Shown: positions 40,203-54,487, counted from the first letter of the stretch. The stretch is 64,000 nt of DNA from Antennarius striatus (GCF_040054535.1 NC_090785.1:5141501-5205500); one strand, 5' to 3'. Notes: generated by a model from the sequence alone, not told the origin. Program-made: numbers and translations.

Positions 40203-43200
40203 ATGGCAGAAGTAATCCACCCAATCCGGACGCAAGTTCTCTACTGGTTTAGCAGGAAACAACTTTGCTCGTCCCTTCGCAGACACTGCATCACCCACCG
40301 AAGGATGGCCTCAAGCGGGACGGCAACGCGGATAACTCGGTTCGACTATTTGGTGATCGGAGGCGGGTCTGGAGGTCTCGCCAGCGCTCGGAGGGCGTCC
40401 GAGTTCGGAGCGTCCGCCGCTGTAATCGAGAGTCACAAACTCGGAGGTACCTGCGTGAGTAACAATGAAAGAACACAGCCATCCTGTCCCTGCAGTTACT
40501 GAACTCTGTAAATGTCACATATGTGGGTTGCCAGGTCCGCTGCGAAGCCTCCGGACTCCCTTTATAGACCTTTTTTTGTTTACATCTACCCACTGTGGGA
40601 AGAGGAAGCCTCCCAGGCACAAGCTTTTGACATCCTGAATATAAGCTTTTAAAACGCGGAATATAAGGTGAAAGTCGAGACCTGACAGCTCCTGACAGAC
40701 TCCTGTAAGGTCAGAAAAGGTTTAAGCTTTGACATGGATATGGTTTTAGGTGGGAAGGGCTTTTTTTAAGACATCCCTGATCAAAAGCATGTTTACATCT
40801 ACCAAGGAGAGTTGATTTGCAAAACAACTCAAACAATGCAAATTCTGGATTATGAAATGGGTCTCTTTTTTTTTGTTTTGTTTTGCTAACGACTTTTTTA
40901 AAAAAAAGTTATGCCATTAAAAAGACAGGACGCATATTCCCACCACTAGATGTAACTGGATCTAGATCGGTTACTGAATTTGGTGATGTTGCTTAATAAT
41001 GCATGAGGATGATCCAAGATGTCACAGTGGTGACATCACATTAGCATGTACAATGACCGATGTCGTGTTGCATGCAGGATAATCTCCTCATGGTGATACA
41101 AATTGTACTGCACACTTACTAGAGCCTACACGTCTTCATTTAGATGATCAAACAGTGACAGAAATTACGAAATGGGCTGTTTCAAAAAACAGCTGTTTCA
41201 GATTGTTGAAGTTTTACTGACAACAGCATTGGTGGCTTGTCCAGTATTGTGTGCGTGTATTTGTGTGTATCGTTGTGTATCCTGTTGATCGAACAGAAGG
41301 GAAGAGATCAGGAGATGCAATCCTGTAGATTTGTCAACTTGAAAAACAAGCTTATGCAGGAAGTCCTGATAAGTCTTTTGACTGATTTGCAAATTTGGTG
41401 ACGAATGAGGGAGGAAAAGTTTTGGGGGGGTTTTCACAGAAATTTAAAATGCATTTAGTTTACAGTTGGTGATTATAGATTTTTCTTTTTTATTTGTGGT
41501 ACCAATCCATCCATCTATTCATTTTAAAAGTCAGTATAAAGATCTTTCACTGATCTAATCTTCTTTATAATAATGTCTTTCAGGTCAATGTTGGCTGCGT
41601 CCCAAAGAAGGTAACTTTTTTTTTTCTCACTTGTTGGAATTCTGGGATAAAACAATTATTTCATATGCATCAGAACAGGTGAGACATCAAATCTGTGTCT
41701 TTACTTTTTCTACAGGTTATGTGGAATGCTGCAGTTCATTCCGAGTACCTCCATGACCACAGTGATTATGGCTTTGACGTAGAAAATGTTCGTTTCAGTT
41801 GGGAGTAAGTCACATTACCTGTTGCTGCATTCTTCCCTTTTTTTGTGCAAGTACAATAAGCTCTTTCTAAACCAGCTGGGTCTTCCTGGTACAGATTGGT
41901 GTCCTTTTCGTAGTCTGTTATGTCTTGCATTGAGTAACTTCAACGACTCTATGCTCTTAGTCAAGATGATCTTTATTGATAATCACTGGAAGGAGTGCAT
42001 GTGAGGCGAGCCACGAAAAGCACCGACAACTGAGATAGGAGGTCATTTAAGGAGTGGCCCCACTGGTTTTTGTGTTTCCAACTGACACCATGCAGTACTT
42101 CCTTGCTTTGTGCATACCACAGTTGTTTGTGGTACCAATCCATCCATCCATTCATTTTCTATTTACCGCTTTATCCGCTGTCGTGGAGCTGGAGTCTGTC
42201 CCAGCTGGCTTTGGGTGTGAGATGGGGGACACTCCGGGCACGACGCCAGTGTGTTGCGGAGCCACACAGAGACACAGGCAACCACACACACTCACACTCA
42301 TACCTACAGACAATTTGGGATGGCAAATTAACCTGAAGCGCACGTTTTTGGAGGTGGGAGAAAGCCGGAGAACCCACGCAGACATGGGGGAACATGCAAA
42401 CTCCGCACAGAGCTTACACCTACAAGAAACTTACACTTGGACTCCTTTAGCTCCATTACTCATATTCTCTATTTAATTTGTTGAACTCACCAAAGGTAGT
42501 CAATCTTGTGACCTTGCAGGTTACATTTCTGCTGCTCATTATACTATGCCCATTTTATTTCCAGTGTTTGTGTTGAGAGTTAAGTTAGGTATGATAAAAT
42601 GATCTTGTCTTATCGTTGGTCATGTCCTGTGTTTGTAGAACTCTCAAGGCCAAAAGAGATGCTTATGTCAGTCACCTGAATCGCATTTATCGCAACAATC
42701 TCGACAAAGTAAGTTTATTTTTCCACTGACTTGTTTTCCATAGTTGTATACTGATCCCTAAAATTCTTTCTAAGTAAAATAATTTCTCGATTTACTGTTT
42801 TGTGATTATTTTGCTTTTGAAAGAGGAAAAAGGTGTTTCCAGAGGAACTAATAACATCTGCTTTATTTCAGGCTAAAATCCAAACTATTCAAGGTCAGGC
42901 TAGGTTTACAAGCGATCCTGAGCCTACTGTGGAAGTCAATGGACAAAAGTATACGGCCCCTCACATCCTAATCGCCACTGGAGGGCAACCCTCTGTTTTG
43001 AGTGATGCTGAAGTTCCAGGTCAGTGTTGGAGAAACAGCAATACATAATCTTTAGATTTTGCACTGTTTTAATTGATCAATTTCTTTACCTTTTATTTAT
43101 GAAACTTCTCATTTTTGCTGAATCTGTCATTTATTCTTCATTTCAGGGGCAAGTCTGGGCATCACCAGTGATGGGTTTTTTGAGCTTGAAACCCTGCCAA

Positions 43201-45647
43201 AGTAAGTTGGCAGTGTAATACATGGAATCATTAAAAGATGTGTGAAATTTGTATCTATTATTGAATTGTTTTTCTCCTAATAGGCGCAGTGTAGTTGTGG
43301 GTGCAGGTTACATTGCTGTGGAAATGGCAGGCATCCTGTCCGCCCTGGGGTCCCAAACGTCCCTCATCATTCGACAAACAGGAGTAAGAATAATATCAAT
43401 TCTGATTTGTCACTTTAAGTCAGAACTCTGCAGCTATGCAATAATAGAAATGCATTCATCCTCACATACGCTGGCATGCTGTCTGCAGGTTTTGAGGAAT
43501 TTCGACAACTTCATTAGCGTAAACTGCACCAAAGAGCTGCAAAACTCTGGTGTGGATCTGTGGAAGAATTCTCAGGTGAAGTCTGTGCGTAAAACCAACG
43601 GCAGACTGGAAGTAACAATTGTCACCAAAGACCCAGAAAAGAAGAATGAAGAGGAGAAGACGAGAACCATTGAGGATGTGGACTGCCTTCTGTGGGCCAT
43701 TGGCAGGCAGCCCAACACTTCTTCACTGAACATTGGCAAGGTGCTAACAGTCTGCTGTGTTAATGAAACATGTCCTAATCACAGCCTTTATTATTATGAG
43801 CGGAAAAATAATCAGGCGTTCAAAGATAGAGGGACATCAAAAGACAAGAAATATCTGCCGGTAAAAAGGGGAATACTCCCCATTCAGATGGTGTTCATTC
43901 CCGCTATGAGAAAGTTTGCAGAGATGGGTCATAGTTGGCACACATCCTTGTTAACATAATCACATTTTCACCAGGTCGTTAGTTTACATTGTGGCTCTGA
44001 GTCTTAATAGTAGGGTGAGCCACTGTTATTTTACGTTGTAGAACGAAACAAAAGTTTATCTGTTGTTTGTCGGTAACAACATTGGACACACTCTCAGCAG
44101 CTTGTGTTGAATAAACATAGGCTTTCCTCTTTTTGTTGTGTAAGCTACCAGTGCTCTCAAGCTTGTTGGAGTGATCAGATTTTTCAAAGGAAAATTGGAA
44201 GAAGACTTCTAACTTAAAATCTGATCTTAAAGCCAAGTCATAATAAGTCTCTCTGTTTGCAGACTTTGGACACAGATGAAAGAGGTCACATCATTGTGGA
44301 TGAATTTCAGAACACCAGTCGGGCAGGGATCTATGCCGTTGGCGATGTTTGCGGCAAAGCACTTCTCACGCCTGGTACGAACATTGTACTTTTGACTTCA
44401 ATAATGCTGCTTAAAAGCTATGCATTTGTTTTTAGGTTCCAGTCTGTACGGTACTAAATGCATGAAGCTGATAGGTCCTACAGGCTAATGGTTTCAAAAT
44501 TATCTTTTATCCATGTAATCTAATCTTTATTTAATGTAGGATTTTCAGTGTTAAAAGACATTGTTTTAATTATGAAAAGCATGTGAATCTGCAAGGTCAA
44601 AGGAGATATTTGTTCCTCTTTAATCAGAATGAAATTGCCCAATCTTGTAAAATATTTTTCCTTTCGTTTCAAATACATCTTTAGGTAATACTACAGGCAA
44701 TATAATGGCAGAAATATCATGTCTGCCCATTATAAAATACTGTAACAGATTTGTTGGTTGTCTGGTTTTAATCCTTAATCCAATTTGTTGTTATTCATTA
44801 TTGCACTGTGTTGAATGTTGGAACAGTTGCCATTGCTGCAGGCAGGAAACTGGCACACAGACTGTTTGAGGGCAAGAAGGACTCCAAGTTGGACTATTCT
44901 TCAATCCCGACGGTAGTATTCAGCCACCCACCAATTGGAACAGTGGGCCTCACCGAAGGTGAGTGGTGGCTTCATGGTCGTTTTAATATTCCCATGATCT
45001 AATTTGCGTTTGTGTACGTGTATGTCCATTGTTACCTTTTTTCAAATGCTTAACCTTTCTGTGTTTGTCACAGAGGAAGCTGTTCAATCTTGGGGAAAGG
45101 AAAATGTAAAGATTTACAAGACTTCTTTCACGCCCATGTATCACGCCCTCACAAGCAGGAAGAGTCAGTGCATAATGAAGCTGGTGTGCGTTGGCAAGGA
45201 GGAGAAGGTAGGCAACATCTTTGTAATGACAACAGCGAATAGCAAAACCTTAAAGACTGTACAGATCAGGACTCTTCAAAAAAAGTTGTTTTCAGTCATT
45301 AAATTATTGTAATAATCTCTAGTCGGGTTTGTTTCTAGATACAGCAATCTTCAGTAATTATGAGTTCTGACATTCATTTTTGACTTCTGTAATTTAGGAC
45401 TTGTGGGCAAATTGTATATTACTTATGTGACTAAATCATTTAAACTCTAAAAACTCCTGTGGCATGCAAAACCAAATTTGTTTTCCCATGTCCTCAGGTG
45501 GTGGGCCTGCACATGCAGGGCCTTGGCTGTGATGAGATGCTGCAGGGCTTTTCTGTAGCCATCAAAATGGGTGCTACCAAAGCAGACTTTGACAATACTG
45601 TTGCTATTCACCCGACCTCATCTGAAGAATTTGTCACAATGCGTTAA
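40203..45647 (+). CDS. gsr: Glutathione reductase
   Basis: FAD enzyme that reduces glutathione disulfide with NADPH. Twelve exons: 40203-40454, 41584-41610, 41716-41804, 42639-42708, 42872-43019, 43147-43201, 43284-43383, 43489-43740, 44263-44374, 44827-44958, 45074-45207, 45498-45647; 506 residues (human 522). FAD-binding GGGSGG at 53-58; redox cysteines C84 and C89 in [18 protein letters not shown]-binding GAGYIAVE followed by RQTGVLR with the arginines that contact the 2'-phosphate; dimer-interface catalytic HPTSSEE with H495 and E500. It ends VTMR, without the selenocysteine tail of thioredoxin reductase. The first 34 residues are basic (a likely mitochondrial presequence), and a second ATG at M35 would give a cytosolic form; dual localisation is known for the human enzyme. 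The extra codons upstream of 40203 lack an ATG. Confidence 0.96.
42135..42425. repeat. Dispersed teleost repeat, copy 3
   Basis: It lies in gsr intron 3. It starts with a CCATCCATCCATTC run and 'tttaccgctttatccgctg', continues through 'acagacaatttgggatgg' and 'ggagaacccacgcagacatg', and ends 'catgcaaactccgcacag'. It is the most complete copy of the family also at 4,564 and 17,670. Confidence 0.7.
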
Positions 45648-45980
45648 TTCCAACACAAATACGACGACCGCCACCGCTTTGACTTGCATTATGAAACTAC
45701 TTTGATTTACTTTCATTTTGAAGCTACAGAATGCATGCATTGATAATTTTTGCAATTTAGTGCCCTCCATACTTTGTGGTTGCAAAATCACTTTACAAAT
45801 TTTGGCTGTCTATAACAATTATTAAGATTGTTGAGAAAGGGAAAAGATAAAACAATTACAACTCAGTATGTTATCAAAATGATTTTGAAGCAGCTATTTT
45901 AAGGTAATATACCTGCATAATTTTGCCTTAAGTGAACTTATTTTTGCACATTGTTTTTGTTTTTTCCTTTTTTTTTCTAA

Positions 45981-45986
45981 AATAAA
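45981..45986 (+). terminator. Polyadenylation signal of gsr
   Basis: AATAAA 334 bases after the stop. A second one at 46214-46219 could give a longer transcript. Confidence 0.6.
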
Positions 45987-46599
45987 TGGACCAAGGCAGA
46001 AGTATTGACTTCGTACACTCCATGTGGCTCTTGATTATGGTTTGAATATTCTAAATGATTGTAAAATACAAGAGAGGGATCTGCATTTGAAATCAGAATT
46101 TGTTTGAGTTGTTAGTCACTTGTCAGCTGAACATCCAACACTGCTGCTCCCAAGGGTACATAGTTGCTTTAAACAAATGTCAATGCATTACCAATATATT
46201 TTTCAAGAGAATCAATAAACCTGCAAGTTGTTTTTTTTTTTTAATGGAATGATTCCTTTGTTGTTATTCTATCGTTCTGCTTTCACAGTGTCATGCAATT
46301 GTAACTGTCACATTCTTGTTTTGGGAACTGAATGAATTTAAATTAAATTATTAGACAAATTGGACTGCATTCCTTCTCATTCATAATCGATTGTGTTACG
46401 TCAAGGGAAAATATACCTTAAGATTATTGCATATTACATATAACATTTCCCCGCAACTGTATATGGTTTGGGGTAAACGGTAGCATTAAGAAAAAAAACA
46501 AACATAAAATGATTGTATGAGCAGCAGATAAATGAATATCACATGGCATTGTAGATGTAATAAATTGAAGACACTCTCGCGAGAATACGATAAAGTCAC

Positions 46600-47340
46600 G
46601 CAAGTGTCAAAGGTCACATGTGCTTACGCTTACGGCCGTTCTTTTTTTTTTTTAAATATTTTTATCTGGAATGGTGAAAGCCCGCCCCGCCCTACTCCCG
46701 TTGGCGTTCTCCGATTTGTTCACGATGACGCTAACCAATTGCTTTCCCTGCTCGTACGACAGCATCCAGTTCTACCCAATCAGAAGCGACCTAAGGTGGG
46801 CCATTACTTGGACGTCATAGGAGAAAAATTAGCAAAGCGTAAACTCCAGGTTCATTGCAATGAAGCTCTCAAGTTGCTGATAGGTTGTCACAATGACTAC
46901 ACAGTATACAGAACAAACATCACCATAATAAGGTACTAGCTTTACCTTGTAGTTTTACCTGTAGTCAGTAGTTCGGTGCAGTAGCTGTCGAGTTAATTAA
47001 AACGTTACACGGCACTTGTTACGACGGCTAGTGATGTTAGCTTCCTGCTAGCTAGTTATGCTACGTTCATGTTTCCAGAGCCGCCGGACGGGCGGTGCTT
47101 TGATGGACTTTTATGTTATACATTACAATTTAGTGACAAGCAGAGTTAATTCGGTGAATAGCTACTGCCAGCCGTGTTACTGATAGTAGTGTGTTCGTAG
47201 CCATGATAACGTCCCCTCCTGAACCAGTCCTGTGAGGCGGTGTGTCGGCGTTAATCTGATTGAATTGGGTTAGCTTATGAGTGGGCTGTCTGTGACTCCG
47301 TAGAGGGTTCCTGCACTACGGTTCCGACTTCTGCTACAGT
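46600..47340 (+). promoter_or_regulatory. slc30a9 promoter and 5' UTR
   Basis: CpG-bearing sequence with CCAAT boxes (ACCAATT near 46,734; CCCAATCAG near 46,776) and a CRE-like GGACGTCAT near 46,810. The start codon is 47,345. No TATA box near a clear start was seen; the transcription start is not fixed. Confidence 0.45.
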
Positions 47341-47344
47341 GAGG

Positions 47345-50300
47345 ATGTTCCCTAGCCTGGTCCACAGACCATGGCACGTCTTCTGTAGGGTTGCCTTACA
47401 TCGCAAGGCACAACTATCTCAACGGACCCCGACCTTCCCCCAGCTGTGTTACGGTGAGGACCCGCTAAATGTTACTTCTCCAACTTCTCTATCGTCGCGT
47501 CGGTTTAACATGCCGGACAGGAGTAACAAACGCTTATGGATTTCGTTACACAGGTTGGCAAAGCAGAGGAATACATAGGTTGTGGTTAGATCCTCCAGAA
47601 TGCCGTGTTGCTTCTGGAGGACTGGGTAAGGTGCAAAGCTACTGCACGTCCGGCAGCAGTAAAGAGGGTCCCCCAACATCAGCGTCAGGTGATGCTCCGT
47701 CAGCGCAGGACGTGTCTTCTGCTGCTGCTAAGACCACCGCGTCCTCAGCAGGTGACCAACTTGTGTTTACTGTCTAACGATTCTGTGCATAATGTGTGTC
47801 GTTCATCGTTGCACTCAATGAAACTGTTGTTTCATTCCCTGCCTGAAAAGTGGAAATCTGATTGAATGTGCTTGATCTCCTAGGCTCAGCAACAATGGGT
47901 CTAACTAAAGCCGAGACAATTCAAGTAAAAGGTAAAGATTTCTTAGATTATTGGTGTTTTTGTCTAGAACAGGGAGGAAAGAATGACGATGAAATCCCTG
48001 AACAGTCATTTTTGTCTGCTGTTTTGTAGTTCGGGCGGTTCTGAAGAAGAGGGAGTATGGAGCTAAATACACTCAGAACAACTTCATCACTGCAGTCAGA
48101 GCCATGAATGAGTTCTGCCTCAAACCGAGGTAAGATCCGTTCCCCATTTTTTTAAATTATAACATTCTTTCATGTTTTTTTACTGCCTGTGGGTCTAAGA
48201 GGACTGTAATTTCCTCTGTGCTGTATGTCGTGCATACATGGTACATTTGACAATAAAGTTGACTATGACGATGAATAAGCTGAATGCCATCAGTTTATAG
48301 CTATATTTGTGGTATTTAATGTTTTATGCATCCATGTTCTGTACAAGCTGAAATGCTGACACACTGTGACTCTGCAAAATTCTGTGGTCATTAATAAGTC
48401 AACATGCTGTTATTAGTAGACGTTAGACCACTTCACATCTATTAACACGGGTCTTCCTAAATCTTTTCGTCCCACTCCCCTCTCCTCACCCAATGACAGC
48501 GATCTGGTACAACTCAGACGGATCAGGAGGCGCAGCCCCCACGATGACACAGAGGCTTTCACTGTGTTTTTGCGTTCAGATGTGGAGGCCAAGTTAGTTC
48601 AGCATCTTTTTTTTTTTGCTTGCCATGTTGATATACAGTATATATATGTGACAAACGTATTGTTATTCATAAGTACCTATTCTCACCAGATGTCTTGTTG
48701 ATTCATATATTCTTTCTGTTTTTGTTAGAGCTATAGATGTATGGGGAAGCCATGAGGCTCTTGCCCGAGAAAGAGATCTTAGGAAAGAGGTGGAGAGAGA
48801 GAACCAAGAAAGTAGGTTTCTGTTTTTCCCAGACAGGCTGTACGTTATTGTTAGCCTGTAAATATCACAGGGTATGAGGCAGATGTTTAATGTTTTGAAA
48901 CTTATGAATTTAATAGTTTTTGTGTTTGTTTGTATTAACTTTTTGATGAATTTGATAAGAAGATAGCCACTGCTTTGTTCGCTTATTTTAGCTTAGCGTA
49001 GCATACAAGTTGGAAATATGAAACGATTAGTCTGAATGTCAGACGTCAGCAATATGTTGTCCGTCTTCCAGCACGCAGTGTCAGCTTGTGAGACCAATAG
49101 TTACTTGTCTCTGAGTGCTGTTAGTCCTCTGCTAGAAAATTTATCATCCTGTTCACCTAAATGTCTAGCTATTACTACTAATTTTATGATCTTTAATCAC
49201 ACTCTGAAAGAAGTAGGAATTGTGAATTTGTATCTCACCTGTTTTTTCACAAATTTATAATTTGTCTCATTTGATGTTTCATAGATATTTTTAGGAATCA
49301 GCAGTTGTTGAAAGAATACAAAGACTTTTGGGGAAACACTAAGGTGAGCGTTTTTTCATACCGAAAACATGGTAGGAAATTCCCGAACATGCCAAAAGTC
49401 TGCTCTAAAATCACTTAAAATAGTCATGAGAACAACATCTGTATATTTGTTAAATGTTATACTATGTGCCTCTCAAATTACTTTTCCTTTTTTGTTTTTT
49501 TTTGTTTTTTCCCAAAAGCCTCGATCAGGCAAGAGGTTGACATTTTTACAGGGCCCAGGGAAAGTGGTCATGGTCGCTATTTGCATGTAAGTTTCCATTT
49601 TCGCATCAGTCTTAATTTTGAATAGTGAGAATTCCTATTCTACTCACTTTACACAGCTGTGGCACACACAGTGAGTGGTACTGGATTAAGGTCTTGGTAA
49701 GTCTTGGTAAACAGTCTGTAGCAAGTTTATCCTCAGAATCATATTAAACCTTGTGAAATATTCCAAAACCGACACTGATTGCATATGGTCAGAAGTATTT
49801 ATGGTTATTTTATTCTGCTCCTTTTGATAATGGACAAATTTGTATCTGTGACCACACGGGACCTTGCCTCACATGAGCTCCATTAGCCTATTTGATTAGG
49901 GTGATCGTGTTAGAGGACATGTGCATTCACATGAACAACCGAGTGTTTCCTTCACTGCACATGCACAAAGATACACATGATTTATTCAGTTGTGTGTTCA
50001 ATTTGGAATCTAGTCCAAGTGTTAAGTCTTCAAGACCAGAAAAACAGCGAAATAGAGGATTTAAAACTGCATTCATTTGAAAATTTCCTTCTGTAGTTTG
50101 TGTTGTATCCACATAACTACATAATAAATAGATTATAATTTAATCACTGCGGAACAATCAGAAATTCAGGTTTTATTATTTCTTTCTTTTACTCCCTGTC
50201 AGTCTCACTTTACCACAGCTGTCCATTTGTTTTCCTTGACTAGCAATGGACTAAATTTCATCTTCAAGCTCCTGGCTTGGGTCTACACTGGATCAGCCAG

Positions 50301-53300
50301 CATGTTCTCAGAGGCCATCCACTCTTTGGCTGACACCTGCAACCAGGCTCTGCTCGCCCTGGGGATCAGCCAGTCCATCCGCAATCCTGATGCTGGCCAT
50401 CCGTAAGCAATCATGTCTTTTCACACTCAGAGGACATGAGCACAACATCAACAAACACAACACAACAAACACATTTTTAAATGTGAATGGTTTCATTATT
50501 ATTATTATTGCATTATTATTATTATTCATTATATTACCACATTATTAACAAACACTGAGAAATTAACAGTCTGTAGTCACCATCATTGAAAAAACAGTTG
50601 CTCTTCCTAAATTGCTTTATCAACCAACTGAAATTAAAATTACATTTATTGTAAACTCTACTTAAAACTATTATGTTAAATTATTATATTAAGTGTGTTC
50701 TGTTCTTTCTCAGCTATGGCTTCTCAAACATGCGCTACATTGCCTCCCTCATTAGTGGAGTGGGTATCTTCATGATGGGAGCAGGCCTCTCTTGGTATCA
50801 TGGCATCATGGGGCTGCTGCACCCCGAACCCATTGAGTCTTTGTTATGGGTGAGCTGAAGGCTTTTGTCTGTGAAGCTACATATAGAAAGAATGAAAGAG
50901 GATTGAACATGTGATGTTTCTGTGTTGCAGGCTTACTGTATTTTGGCAGGCTCCCTGGTGTCCGAAGGAGGTGGGTTTAAAAATTAAGTTGCAGTCCATT
51001 GACGATATTTGACAGAGGCCTTTCATACTGAAACATTTGTTTGCTTTCCTTCCTCAGCCACGTTGCTTATTGCTGTCAATGAGATAAAGAAGAGTGCTCG
51101 CCAGAATGGCCTTTCTTTTTATGATTACGGTCAGTAGTTTTGAAATGTTTTTTGTCATTAACTGATGGAAATTCTTTGTGGCCTGGAAGTTTTTTAGACC
51201 CCGAATTACACTAAATCTAATGATATAAAGTAAAATAGCGGCAAAATCTCTTAAAGATGAAATACAAAGTAATTAAAGTGTGAAATATGATTCATAACAA
51301 TATTGATGTTTTAAATTTGTTTTAACATAAGGAGTGTAATACTGTATATTCTGATTTGTACATAAAAATATTTTTACCCTTCCGGCTGCTAAAGAAACAT
51401 CAAGTTTAAATGCTGCACTGGTAGCGTGTGGAGATTCGTCATTTGTGGACTCCAATGTTGAATCTGTTCCTCTCAGTCATTCAGAGTCGAGACCCCAGTA
51501 CTAACGTAGTTCTTCTGGAGGATGCTGCTGCCGTGATAGGAGTCGTCCTGGCTGCTGGCTGTATGGGGCTCACCTCCCTCACAGGTAAATCTAGACAGTC
51601 CCTTCATGTCCCTTCACCTCCTCCTTCCGTCTCGGCCCCCTGAGCAGCAAGTGGAGTCGTGAAAGTTTACCAAATGTTTTTACAGTTGTTTTTTTTAAGC
51701 GTCTTGTCCTCTGTGTTTCTGTTTTTCCAGGTAACCCGTTATATGATAGTTTGGGTTCCCTCGGCGTGGGTACGCTGCTGGGCACGGTCTCCGCCTTCCT
51801 CATCTACAGTAACACCGAGGCCCTGCTGGGACGCTCCATACAGCCCGAACGGGTCCAGAAGCTGACAGATATCCTGGAGAATGATCCTGCTGTAAGGTGA
51901 GCCAACGATCACTCAAACACATGAACCAGGTCTGAAATCTGTCACTTCATTCCTAAATGGAAACTCTACACATCTAAAACTGTGACATGGTCTAGCAAGT
52001 TTACCGATGTTAATGGACGATATTCAAGCACATTACTGTTACATTAATTTGCAAGCATATTGTGTGAGAGTGGAAGTACTGAACACTGTAGCATCCAGCA
52101 GCAGTATTAGTCTTTCATCCTGCCTAACGTGAAGTCACTCTGCTATGTTTTTGTGACCAGAGCTATTCACGATGTGAAGGCCACTGATATGGGCCTGAGT
52201 AAAGTGCGCTTCAAAGCTGAGGTCGACTTCGACGGCAGAGTGGTGACACGGTCTTATCTGGAAAAACAAGACATTGACCAAATTCTCAATGTAAGTTCAC
52301 TGGTACTGATCTTTGCGATGCACGGTTAGGAAACAAGCATTTTTGTGAAGAATTTGCGGTACCAGATGCGGATGCATGCGGATGCAAACCATCAAATGAG
52401 TAGACATTTACAAGAACAATTTGAACACTGATGTGCTCAATGTAAAACACTGTGATGAATGGAAAACACTTCTTCTCCTTTCATCATAAGGACTCGGACT
52501 TTTTTGTTCAGTGTTACACTTACTACAGACAGTACAGAAAAAAGTTTTGTCAAATATTTTAGAATATTGTTTTCATACTCAGAACAGAAAAATACACTGT
52601 AACATTTTTCCCAACAAAAACAATGTACACAGTGTACATCCAAACCGACACAAAGTTGCAAATACAAAACAGAAAATGCAGTTACAGTAAGAAGAAAAAG
52701 AAACCATGCTGAAATTTGAGTGTAAAGCAGAAATTGTGTTTGTAGTTTAGCAGAAATGGTTCAGGGGGCTGGTGCATGAGTTACATGTTGTGGTCATTGT
52801 GTCTCAAGTACCAGAAAATGTGTGTAAGCAATCGAGAAAAACTGTAAATTATGAGAAAATAATTTTTTATCAACCAATAGACATTCATACTTTGCCTGTA
52901 AACAATGAATTATATATAAGTTACATAAACAATGATAAAGTATAAAGAGAAACACAAAAGTCACGATTACACACCAGTCACATTTTTACTCCAGGAAAGA
53001 GAAGGAGATCTGGTCTCAGCTGATGTATCCATTCACCCTAAAAGCAGGTCAGAAAATAGAAGTACAAAGTAATACGGTTGTTTTGCGGAGGCTGAGGATT
53101 TCAATCTGAGGCCCTCTGATTCAGTTCAGATTCTTTTTTGTTTTTGGTTTTTTTCCCCAAGTCTGGTCGGACCTGAAACTTATATATTGTGTAATGTTGT
53201 TGACTCATCTGTATCTTTAGTGGTAAGATAAATGGTTTGCTTTCTCTTTCGGCAGGACATTCAGCAGGTGAAGACCCCTGAGGAGCTGGAAGCCTTCATG

Positions 53301-53576
53301 CTGAAACACGGGGAGAACATTATCGACACCCTGGGAGCAGAGGTGGACCGCTTGGAGAAAGAACTCAAGGTACTAATACTATCAATTTTTCCAAACTGTT
53401 GCTACAATATCTATTGAAGCTACAATATCTATTGAGGCTACAACTTCTAATATTAGAATTTATCCGTGGAACAAATGTCTTTTCCAAGCTTTAGACAGAT
53501 TTGTATGTAACCACAATTTTTTCCTCTGTAGGATCGCAACCCAGAGGTGCGACATGTAGACTTGGAGATACTATGA
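47345..53576 (+). CDS. slc30a9: SLC30A9 (ZnT9), mitochondrial zinc transporter
   Basis: A cation diffusion facilitator that moves zinc out of mitochondria. Seventeen exons: 47345-47453, 47554-47751, 47884-47931, 48030-48129, 48500-48592, 48729-48811, 49285-49343, 49519-49586, 50244-50402, 50714-50849, 50931-50970, 51058-51129, 51477-51584, 51731-51896, 52161-52290, 53256-53369, 53532-53576; all phases agree and give 575 residues (human 568). The basic start (MFPSLVHRPWHVFCRVALHR) fits a mitochondrial presequence. The ZnT9-specific helical region (VLKKREYGAKYTQNNFITAV) precedes six membrane segments between about 246 and 450. The zinc site in TM2 is H279-SLA-D283; TM5 has LLEDAAAV in place of a second HxxxD. 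The C-terminal domain ends RHVDLEIL. The start ATG is the first in-frame one; the original frame also runs 6 bases further upstream from a GTG. Confidence 0.96.
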
Positions 53577-54481
53577 AGCCTGCCGTGGGGAACATCATGC
53601 AATAAGAAGAGCCCACGAGAGGAACACACAAAAACGTACCTCTACAATCCAGTTATGACCGCTGTAGGACAAACCTCTGTCTCCGCACTAATCATTCAAT
53701 CCTACTGGACAATAATCCACAACGGTATTCAGAGACAAGTTTGTGTTTCATTCGCAATGACTGCCAATACTGTCCTGGAGTTTTAAGAGAAATGTAGGTC
53801 TCTTTTGCAGGTGTGATTGCTAGATAGTTGTTGGCTTGAAGTCACATTCCACCATGAATGCGTTTGAATGAAATGCTTCTAAAACAAAACCAGGACCAGT
53901 GTCACTTACCAGACTTATAGTTTAAGGACACGATTTAGCCACAGCCGTTGCATTTCCTTCTCTGATACAAACCCAAGAGCTACATATTCACAGGAGATTT
54001 ATTTATTTGTTAGTCGTTTTTTGTTTTGTTTTTCTTTTAATATTAGACTAAGGATTTGAAGATGACACCTTGCACAAGGTTCTGTATTGAAGACTTAATT
54101 TATGGGTAGATTTTATAATCATTACAAAGAAAATATGCAACGTATGTGGTGTTAAGAATTTTGATTTGATATGTATGATAGATCTGAAGAAAGCCCAGGT
54201 GTTAGTTTGTATTGAATACAATAGCAATCAGAACTTCTAGCTGTCGAACATGTTAATATTTAAGGCAAACCAGAAACTTCTATCATAGGTAATGCATCTA
54301 CACTATTTCTGACTCCAACCTGCAAACTTTGAGGTTCTTGTTCTGAGCTTTTGAAAAAGAGTGATTGTACTGTTCCAAAGATGAAGCACTGATGGGATGC
54401 AAAGTGTCTTTTCTCCATTTTGCACCTAAATGGTTCAGAATGGCATAACGGACCAGCCCATAGATTTTTTAAAGTGTCAAA

Positions 54482-54487
54482 AATAAA
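54482..54487 (+). terminator. Polyadenylation signal of slc30a9
   Basis: AATAAA about 905 bases past the stop. It is the first canonical plus-strand signal I noticed downstream. Confidence 0.5.

Noticed and set aside
52995-53047. Extra slc30a9 exon after exon 15
   Set aside because: It has acceptor- and donor-like flanks and an open frame, but its 53 nt would shift the frame into the next exon; the known protein joins without it.
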